A DNA stretch of 5,753 nucleotides. Origin: Verrucomicrobiota bacterium. GTDB taxonomy: Bacteria > Verrucomicrobiota > Lentisphaeria > Oligosphaerales > JAFGRS01. Positions 1-3,740 of the stretch are shown piece after piece. The translations under genes were made by a program, and so were the position numbers. A model generated the notes under the pieces. That model was not told the origin of the DNA. It made no database searches and worked only from the letters and a program-made list of their open reading frames with translations. The DNA is taken from positions 1 through 5,753 of the forward strand of contig JAGVUW010000862.1 of the NCBI GenBank assembly GCA_019136035.1. The letters are read 5' to 3'. How positions within the stretch are numbered: the first letter of the stretch is position 1; each line of letters begins with the position of its first letter.

Positions 1-747
1 CACGAACTCAAGGGCAGCGGCGAGGCCTGCGCCTACCTCGATATACGGCACCACCCGGAGAGCTTCCTGCGCAAGCGCTTTCCGAATATCTTCAAGACCT
101 GCCTGCGCTTCGGCGTCAACATGGCCACCGACCTCATCCCGGTCGTCCCGGCGGCGCACTACTGCTGCGGCGGCGTGCGCACCGACGTCAACGGCTGCAC
201 CACGGTCAGCGGCCTCTACGCCATCGGCGAGGTCGGCTGCACCGGCCTGCATGGCGCCAACCGCCTGGCCAGCAACAGCCTCCTCGAGGCCATGGTGGTG
301 GCCAACCGCGCCGTGGAGCACTGCCGCGCCCAGGCCGCGCCGACGCCCGCCATCGACGCCAGCAGCATCCCGGACTGGTCCAGCGGCAATGCCGTCGACT
401 CTGATGAGCAGGTCGTCATCGCCCACACATGGTACGAGATACGGCGCTTCATGTGGGACTACGTCGGCATCGTGCGCACCAACAAACGCCTGGAGCGCGC
501 CAAGAACCGCATCCGCCTGATCCGTAATGAGATCGAGAAGTACTACTGGGATTTCATCCTGACCCCCGACCTGGTCGAACTGCGCAACCTCGCCTCCGTC
601 GCCGAGATGATCATCGACTGCGCCCTGGCCCGGCGCGAGAGCCGCGGCCTGCACTACAACCTCGACTACCCCATGGCCGACCCGTCCTCGCATGGCCGCG
701 ACACCGTCCTGCGCCGGCCGATGAAGATGGAGATCTGGTCCGAATGA
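1..747 (+). CDS. nadB: L-aspartate oxidase, C-terminal part (5' end outside the window)
   Basis: NadB is an FAD enzyme that oxidises L-aspartate to iminoaspartate, the first step of de novo NAD synthesis, which NadA then uses to make quinolinate. The frame is open from base 1, so the gene begins upstream; 248 codons are visible of about 540 usual for the family. The visible part starts inside the FAD/capping region (LDIRHHPESFLRKRFPNI). It then carries the active-site stretch VPAAHYCCGGV and the FAD-contacting block GLYAIGEVGCTGLHGANRLA followed by SNSLLE. The C-terminal helical domain follows (WYEIRRFMWDYVGIVRT) and ends with RRESRGLHYNLDYP, typical of NadB. These motifs favour NadB over the related SdhA/FrdA flavoproteins, which lack the GLHYNLDYP ending. 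A Cys replaces the usual Thr/Met in HYxCGG, a minor variation. The stop overlaps the ispD start (ATGA at 744-747), so the two genes are probably cotranscribed and translationally coupled. Confidence 0.96.
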   Translation, partial: HELKGSGEACAYLDIRHHPESFLRKRFPNIFKTCLRFGVNMATDLIPVVPAAHYCCGGVRTDVNGCTTVSGLYAIGEVGCTGLHGANRLASNSLLEAMVVANRAVEHCRAQAAPTPAIDASSIPDWSSGNAVDSDEQVVIAHTWYEIRRFMWDYVGIVRTNKRLERAKNRIRLIRNEIEKYYWDFILTPDLVELRNLASVAEMIIDCALARRESRGLHYNLDYPMADPSSHGRDTVLRRPMKMEIWSE

Positions 748-1451
748 CCCCCGGCACCCATGCGGATGACCTCGCCCTGGTCGTCGCCGCCGCCGGTGTC
801 GGCAGCCGCTACAGCGCGGCGCGCAGCAAGCTCCTCGAGAGCCTGGCTGGCGAGCCGGTCTTTCTGCACTGCCTGCGCCGACTGAGCGCCGTCGTGCCGC
901 CGGAGCGCACCGTCCTGGTGATCCACCCGCAGGCTCGCGAGGCCTTCGCCACAGCCCTGCGAGCCCTCCCGGGCGGCGCCGCCCTGCGCCTCGTCAGCGG
1001 CGGCGCGACGCGGGCCGAGTCGGTCGCCCGCGGCCTCGACGCCCTGCCCCCGGGCCTGACCTACGTGGCTGTCCAGGACGCGGCGCGGCCCCTGACGACG
1101 GCCGACCTCCTCTGGCGCTGCCTCGAGAGCGCCCGCCGCTGGGGCTCCGGCGTCGCGGCGCGGCGGGTGACGGACACCATCAAGATCAGCGATGGCCAGG
1201 GCGCCGTCGTCGCCACACCCGATCGCGAACGGCTCTGGGCCGCCGAGACGCCCCAGGTCTTCCGCATCGACGACCTGCGCAAGGCCTGCCAGCAGGCGCG
1301 CCAGAACGGCCTCAGCCCCACCGACGAGGCCGCCGCCGTCGAGGCCCTCGGCCTGACGGTCCGCCTGGTCGAGTCCCTGACGCCCAATCCGAAGGTGACT
1401 CAGCCGGGCGACCTGGCCGTGATCGAAGCCCTGGTACGCCGCCCGGCCTGA
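744..1451 (+). CDS. ispD: 2-C-methyl-D-erythritol 4-phosphate cytidylyltransferase (IspD)
   Basis: IspD joins CTP and MEP to give CDP-methylerythritol and pyrophosphate in the cytoplasmic MEP (non-mevalonate) isoprenoid pathway. The protein has 235 residues, the normal length for a stand-alone IspD. Visible motifs in order are the nucleotide-binding loop AAGVGSRYSAARSK (residues 15-29, with R22 and K29), SGGATRAESVARGL (85-98), VQDAARP with metal-binding D112, RRVTDTIK (140-147), DRERLWAAETPQVF (160-173), the SPTDEAAAVE segment (191-200), and NPKVTQPGDL with the substrate-binding K217. All expected catalytic and binding positions are present, so the enzyme looks functional. The classical PKQ after the glycine-rich loop is SKL here, keeping the lysine. 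The start at 744 overlaps the nadB stop, and GGAG at 729-732 lies 11 nt upstream. There is no pathway link to nadB; the pairing is probably a housekeeping operon. A terminator follows directly. Confidence 0.96.
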   Translation: MTPGTHADDLALVVAAAGVGSRYSAARSKLLESLAGEPVFLHCLRRLSAVVPPERTVLVIHPQAREAFATALRALPGGAALRLVSGGATRAESVARGLDALPPGLTYVAVQDAARPLTTADLLWRCLESARRWGSGVAARRVTDTIKISDGQGAVVATPDRERLWAAETPQVFRIDDLRKACQQARQNGLSPTDEAAAVEALGLTVRLVESLTPNPKVTQPGDLAVIEALVRRPA

Positions 1452-1462
1452 CGCCGCCGGGC
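1441..1462 (+). other. Hairpin overlapping the ispD stop codon
   Basis: GCCCGGC (1441-1447) and GCCGGGC (1456-1462) form a perfect 7-bp stem with an 8-nt loop that contains the ispD TGA. No T-tract follows. It precedes the stronger terminator hairpin at 1474 and may add to 3'-end processing or stability. It could also be a chance product of GC-rich sequence. Confidence 0.45.
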
Positions 1463-1473
1463 CCGCCCCGCTC

Positions 1474-1512
1474 CATCCCGACGCGGGAGCGCTCCCGCAC
1501 GGGATGCATTTT
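1474..1512 (+). terminator. Rho-independent terminator after nadB-ispD
   Basis: The outer stem is CATCCCG (1474-1480) with CGGGATG (1500-1506). The inner stem is the palindrome GCGGGAGCGCTCCCGC (1483-1498). A small asymmetric internal loop separates them. A short TTTT run follows at 1509-1512. The stem is very stable, but the T-tract is short. The position, 22 nt after the ispD stop and before a separate promoter, fits the end of an operon. Confidence 0.75.
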
Positions 1513-1536
1513 GTCCTGCTCGCGCCCAGTTTTCGC

Positions 1537-1565
1537 TTGTGCAGCCCAGAGGCCCCGTCTATACT
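1537..1565 (+). promoter_or_regulatory. Candidate sigma70-type promoter of the prepilin-like gene
   Basis: TTGTGC (1537-1542) is separated by exactly 17 nt from TATACT (1560-1565), a 5/6 match to the -10 consensus. The -35 is weak, with TTG conserved. It lies just after the ispD terminator and predicts a transcript starting near 1572, with a leader of about 155 nt before the gene at 1728. I see no other good -10 in this gap. Confidence 0.5.
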
Positions 1566-1606
1566 GGTGCTCATTCTGCGTGGTGGATTCGGTCGGTCGA
1601 GTTCGA

Positions 1607-1702
1607 GGGCTCCTCGATGAGGCCGAGCCCCTGCAGGCCAACACCCCCAGTCAACACGATCGCCAAGCCCTGGAAAACGAGAGGGCGCCCGATGGTCGGG
1701 CG
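1607..1702 (+). promoter_or_regulatory. Structured 5' leader of the prepilin-like gene (two hairpins)
   Basis: Hairpin 1 (1607-1630) pairs GGGCT with AGCCC, then CCTC with GAGG around a GAT loop, with a CCG bulge. Hairpin 2 (1686-1702) is a perfect 7-bp stem, CGCCCGA with TCGGGCG, around the loop TGG. Hairpin 2 ends 8 nt before the Shine-Dalgarno sequence at 1711, so it could affect ribosome access or protect the mRNA. The rest of the gap 1513-1727 shows no coding signal that I trust. Confidence 0.4.
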
Positions 1703-1710
1703 TCAGTGAG

Positions 1711-1716
1711 AAGGAG
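1711..1716 (+). promoter_or_regulatory. Ribosome binding site of the prepilin-like gene
   Basis: AAGGAG lies 11 nt before the ATG at 1728. A second purine patch, GAGG at 1720-1723, lies 4 nt before the start. These support the start at 1728. Confidence 0.65.
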
Positions 1717-1727
1717 AACGAGGACTC

Positions 1728-2282
1728 ATGAAGCGCACCGGAAAATTCACCCTGATCGAGCTGCTCGTCGTGATCGCCATCATCGCCATCCTGGCCGGCA
1801 TGCTGCTGCCCGCCCTGAGCCAGGCCCGCGAGAAGGCCCGCCGCATCAACTGCGCCAGCAACCTGAAGCAGATCGGCCTGGCGATGAAGTTGTACAGCGA
1901 TGAGTTCGCCGAGGTCTTCCCCGACCTCGACGACGCGGCCAACGACGGCGACAACGAGGTCGGCCTCGACATGCTCTACCAGGGCGACTACCTCGCCACC
2001 ACCAAGGTCTACATCTGCCCCAGCACCAAGGACACCCCCCTGGCCGCCGATGGCGACGAGATCCTCAACGACAATGTCAGCTACGCCTACGCCAGCGGCC
2101 ACACCGAGGCCGACTGCGGCACCGACACCGGCCTGGTCATCGATGACTTCGATGACCTCGTCGGCGTCGATGGCAATGCCTCGAACCACGCCAAGTTCGG
2201 CAACGTCCTCTGCCGAAGCCGCGCCCTGATGGCGTCTTCCCGGACACCGGCCGCGGCTGCGCCTAGCCGCCCACGGCCGTAG
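1728..2282 (+). CDS. Type II secretion/type IV prepilin-like protein (pseudopilin), atypical C-terminus
   Basis: The 184-residue protein begins with a short basic leader (MKRTGK), then a class III prepilin signal FTLIELLVVIAIIAIL, with F7 at +1 and the conserved E11 at +5. A hydrophobic helix follows to about residue 30 (LLPAL). A prepilin peptidase would cleave before F7; the residue before the cut is Lys rather than the classical Gly, as I recall being common in Lentisphaerota-type members. Next come the family blocks N41-C-x-x-NLKQIGLAM (41-53), the tyrosine/acidic segment YSDEF, and YICPSTKD (95-102). The middle is rich in Asp (66-81 and 139-148), so the exported protein would be very acidic. 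The family usually ends N-H-x-x-F/Y-G-N-V-L-F-x-D-G-H/S-V; here it matches through NHAKFGNVL (153-161) and then turns into an Arg/Ala/Pro/Ser tail. This suggests a small frame change near 2211 or a diverged end. Its exact function is unknown. Such proteins occur in dozens of copies per genome and are exported by a type II-like system. The gene stands alone between its own promoter and terminator. Confidence 0.85.
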   Translation: MKRTGKFTLIELLVVIAIIAILAGMLLPALSQAREKARRINCASNLKQIGLAMKLYSDEFAEVFPDLDDAANDGDNEVGLDMLYQGDYLATTKVYICPSTKDTPLAADGDEILNDNVSYAYASGHTEADCGTDTGLVIDDFDDLVGVDGNASNHAKFGNVLCRSRALMASSRTPAAAAPSRPRP

Positions 2283-2291
2283 AACGACCTC

Positions 2292-2334
2292 CGAGCCCCG
2301 ACTGCCTCCTGCGGCAGCCGGGGCTCGCTCTTTT
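2292..2334 (+). terminator. Rho-independent terminator after the prepilin-like gene
   Basis: CGAGCCCCG (2292-2300) pairs with CGGGGCTCG (2319-2327). After a single A-C mismatch, CTGCC (2302-2306) pairs with GGCAG (2313-2317) around the loop TCCTGC. CTCTTTT follows at 2328-2334. The total of 14 bp and the position 9 nt after the stop make this a confident terminator. Confidence 0.88.
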
Positions 2335-2338
2335 ACTC

Positions 2339-2412
2339 ATCGTCGCGTTATGATCTGGACGGTTGCCGAGGTCACCAGCCGGGTGAGAGGGTCCAGACAA
2401 TCCCGAGACGAT
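2339..2412. repeat. Nested inverted repeat / candidate structured RNA
   Basis: Three stems nest inside each other. The outer stem is ATCGTC-g-CG (2339-2347) with CG-a-GACGAT (2404-2412), 8 pairs around one G-A mismatch. The middle stem is TCTGGAC (2354-2360) with GTCCAGA (2391-2397), 7 perfect pairs. The inner stem is TCACC (2372-2376) with GGTGA (2382-2386), loop AGCCG. It starts 5 nt after the T-tract of the preceding terminator and ends 5 nt before the CACGAA repeat arm. It could be a small RNA, a REP-like DNA palindrome, or one end of a repeat module. It has no T-tract of its own, so it is unlikely to be a terminator. Confidence 0.5.
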
Positions 2413-2416
2413 CTGT

Positions 2417-2443
2417 AACCACGAAGAGCACGAAAGACACGAG
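2417..2443 (+). repeat. Three-unit 9-nt tandem repeat (CACGAANNN), left arm of an inverted pair
   Basis: After AAC comes CACGAAGAG, CACGAAAGA, CACGAG: three near-identical units at a 9-nt period. Read as protein this gives the His-Glu-x pattern (HEEHERHE), which I recall in many doubtful ORFs of environmental bacteria. Here no gene signals accompany it, so I treat it as an intergenic repeat. Confidence 0.7.
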
Positions 2444-2444
2444 C

Positions 2445-2474
2445 AGGACAGGACCGGACTGGATTGGATCGGGT
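2445..2474. repeat. Six-unit 5-nt tandem array (NGGAY)
   Basis: AGGAC, AGGAC, CGGAC, TGGAT, TGGAT and CGGGT follow without a gap. The unit is NGGAY, degenerating at the last copy. It begins immediately inside the left CACGAA arm. A 5-nt period cannot encode a regular protein repeat in phase, which supports a non-coding origin such as slippage. Confidence 0.55.
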
Positions 2475-2550
2475 AAAGGAGGCCCGACACGCGAACGGCG
2501 ACGGGCGCCTGCCGGACTGTATTGCCGCTCTCACCTCTCCGAATGTCCTC

Positions 2551-2580
2551 CAGTTCGTGCTTTTCGTGCCTTTCGTGGTT
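2551..2580 (-). repeat. Right arm of the inverted CACGAANNN repeat
   Basis: On the minus strand from 2580 the sequence reads AACCACGAAAGGCACGAAAA and then GCACGAACTG: again three CACGAANNN units. Aligned with the left arm, 23 of 28 positions match, and every mismatch is a transition. The arms are separated by about 107 nt and could fold into a long hairpin or mark the ends of a small repeat element. Confidence 0.7.
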
Positions 2581-2658
2581 CAATTCCCTCTTCGTGCGAG
2601 ACGCTTCGTCCATGACTCGGACAAGCACCGACGCCGGCCTGGAGACCGCGCCTCGGCG

Positions 2659-2675
2659 GACGGTTGACAACCGTC
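2659..2675. promoter_or_regulatory. Perfect 17-bp palindrome, operator-like
   Basis: GACGGTTG-A-CAACCGTC has two perfect 8-bp half-sites around one central base. The consensus -35 hexamer TTGACA (2664-2669) lies in its centre, but I see no -10 at 16-18 nt on either strand. The odd-length symmetric form fits a site for a dimeric DNA-binding protein. It lies about 170 bp upstream of the proposed promoter of the HTH-EIIA gene. Confidence 0.4.
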
Positions 2676-2832
2676 GCACCGCAATCGGGACGGTCGCCGC
2701 GGCACGCCACAGTCGTCGCCCGGCCCGGGCCGGCTCACGCGGCCAGGCCATCCTGTCACAAATGTCCAAAAAGCGACACCTTCGCCGATTACTGCCTTGC
2801 GAACCTGACGACTCCGACTACATTCCCATCCG

Positions 2833-2861
2833 TTGAGCCGAGGATGTCTGCGCGCTAGGAT
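2833..2861 (+). promoter_or_regulatory. Candidate sigma70-type promoter of the HTH-EIIA/hyfB-like operon
   Basis: TTGAGC (2833-2838) and TAGGAT (2856-2861) have a 17-nt spacer, and each matches consensus at 4 of 6 positions. The predicted start near 2868 would give a leader of about 180 nt before the GTG at 3051. It is the best-spaced pair I see in the region. Confidence 0.4.
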
Positions 2862-2876
2862 ATGGAGAGTGCCGGA

Positions 2877-3027
2877 GGCGGTGAGCGCGCCCTCACCACC
2901 AGCCAGGGCAGCGCCTGCTGAAGGGCGGGCGGCCACAGACGCAAACGCGTCCGCGAGCCGCGGCATCGTTGGCGACGCGATGCGCTGGGTCGTGCAAAGG
3001 CCTCGCCGGGTTGGCGGCAACGTCGCC
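2877..3027 (+). promoter_or_regulatory. Hairpin-rich 5' leader of the HTH-EIIA gene
   Basis: Stems visible in order are GG-c-GGTGAG with CTCACC-a-CC (2877-2900, loop CGCGCC), GCAG with CTGC (2908-2918), CCGCG with CGCGG (2951-2963, loop AGC), and GCATCG with CGATGC (2963-2983, loop of 9 nt). Two competing long-range pairings are CGCGTC (2946-2951) with GACGCG (2974-2979), and GGCGACG (2971-2977) with CGTCGCC (3021-3027). Mutually exclusive pairings could allow a switch, but high GC makes chance stems likely. I cannot match it to a known riboswitch class. Confidence 0.3.
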
Positions 3028-3035
3028 TGGTGTGG

Positions 3036-3041
3036 CAGGAG
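3036..3041 (+). promoter_or_regulatory. Ribosome binding site that sets the HTH-EIIA start
   Basis: CAGGAG lies 9 nt before the GTG at 3051, an ideal spacing. The alternative in-frame GTG at 3030 has no purine-rich site upstream and would place this sequence inside the gene. Confidence 0.7.
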
Positions 3042-3050
3042 TGCGAGTCC

Positions 3051-3740
3051 GTGGAGCTGACAGTCAAGGACCTGGTGAGTCTGTTCGGCGTGCCCGAGCG
3101 CACGGTGTACGGCTGGATTCGCGATGCCGGCCTGCCGCACTACCGCGTCCAGGACCAGGTCCGTTTCAACCGTGTCGAGCTGCTCGAGTGGGCCACGCTC
3201 CACGGCGTCAACTGGTCATCGTCGGCGGTCCCGAACACCGTGCCCACGGGGGACGCGCCGCTGAGCGCGGTGCTGGCGGCGGGCGGCGTCTGTGACGACC
3301 TCCCCGGCGACAGCAAGGCCGCCGTCCTGGCCGAGGTCGTGCGCCGCATGCCCCTGCCCGAGTCTCTCGACCGCGAGTTCATCCTCGACGTCCTGCTGGC
3401 GCGCGAGGAACTGGGCTCGACCGGCATCGGCGACGGCCTGGCCATACCCCACGCACGCAATCCGATCGTCATGCGGGTGGAGCGCCCGCTGATCGCGCTG
3501 GCCTTCCTGGCAACGCCGGTTGACTTCGGTGCCATGGACAGCCTGCCGGTCCATACGGTCTTTGTCATGATCACGCCGACGGTCCGGGTCCACCTCAGCC
3601 TGCTCTCGCGCCTCAGCCTGGCCCTGCGCCATCCGACCTGGCGGGCGGTCCTGGCGGCGCGGGCCGGCGCCGACGAGATCCTGTCGACCCTGCGCCGCGT
3701 CGAGGCCGAGGCGCACCCCCGAGGCGGAGAGCCGCGATGA
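3051..3740 (+). CDS. HTH (excisionase/MerR-like) - PTS EIIA fusion protein
   Basis: A 229-residue cytoplasmic protein with two parts. Residues 1-48 form a helix-turn-helix of the excisionase/MerR type (MELTVKDLVSLFGVPERTVYGWI, then RVQDQVRFNRVELLEWA). After a linker (about 49-68), residues 69-225 form a PTS EIIA type-2 domain (PtsN/fructose/mannitol family). GIGDGLAIPHAR carries the phosphorylatable histidine H134. The later VHTVFVMITPTVRVHLSLLSRLS block carries H181, the conserved second histidine position. EIIA domains accept phosphate from HPr/EI; without sugar-transporter partners nearby, a regulatory role like that of PtsN is more likely than sugar uptake. The GTG start at 3051 was chosen because CAGGAG sits 9 nt upstream and homologues, as I recall them, begin M-x-LTVKD; a GTG at 3030 would add seven residues. 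The stop overlaps the next gene by ATGA, implying translational coupling to the HyfB-like subunit. DNA binding is inferred; the HTH could instead mediate protein contacts. Confidence 0.88.
   Translation: MELTVKDLVSLFGVPERTVYGWIRDAGLPHYRVQDQVRFNRVELLEWATLHGVNWSSSAVPNTVPTGDAPLSAVLAAGGVCDDLPGDSKAAVLAEVVRRMPLPESLDREFILDVLLAREELGSTGIGDGLAIPHARNPIVMRVERPLIALAFLATPVDFGAMDSLPVHTVFVMITPTVRVHLSLLSRLSLALRHPTWRAVLAARAGADEILSTLRRVEAEAHPRGGEPR

Larger units (their letters stand above)
2283..3050. other. Non-coding intergenic region of 768 nt, structure-rich
   Basis: I find no reading frame here with a recognisable protein. The open frames on both strands have odd composition, no good ribosome site, and run through repeats. 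In order the region holds the prepilin terminator, a nested fold-back (2339-2412), two inverted CACGAANNN repeat arms (2417-2443 and 2551-2580), a pentamer array (2445-2474), a 17-bp palindrome (2659-2675), a 14-bp GC palindrome CCGGCCCGGGCCGG (2720-2733), an A-rich patch near 2758-2774, a promoter (2833-2861), and a hairpin-rich leader (2877-3027). The repeats and dyads suggest a site of past insertion or a regulatory region rather than decayed coding sequence. Confidence 0.7.

Noticed and set aside
666..2189. Open frame of 507 codons on the minus strand
   Set aside because: It runs antisense through nadB, ispD, the terminator and the prepilin gene; its product is low-complexity Gly/Ala/Val/Asp, as expected from the opposite strand of GC-rich codons. 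The + strand genes have clear family motifs.
2720..2733. 14-bp palindrome CCGGCCCGGGCCGG as terminator or operator
   Set aside because: It has no T-tract and no loop, and such GC-only palindromes are expected by chance in this composition.
2263..2769. Minus-strand open frame of 168 codons containing a HERHEKHE stretch
   Set aside because: The His-Glu pattern comes from the CACGAANNN repeat. The frame crosses both repeat arms and the terminator, and has no convincing ribosome site or family match.
2756..2780. TGTCAC...GCGACA imperfect dyad around an A-rich patch
   Set aside because: Only 5 of 6 positions pair over a 13-nt spacer, and no adjacent promoter was found; too weak to call.
2522..2836. 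Plus-strand open frame of 104 codons
   Set aside because: The product is Ser/Arg-rich without domain features and spans the repeat arm and two palindromes; no Shine-Dalgarno sequence at a useful distance.
2941..3016. Possible c-di-GMP-I (GEMM) riboswitch, from two GCAAA motifs and a following C/G-rich stem
   Set aside because: The motifs are 53 nt apart, about twice the usual distance, and the expected tetraloop and its receptor are not visible. A covariance-model search would settle it.
3030..3050. GTG at 3030 as start of the HTH-EIIA gene
   Set aside because: It has no ribosome site, and the ideal CAGGAG for the GTG at 3051 would lie inside the gene; the family usually begins at M-x-LTVKD.
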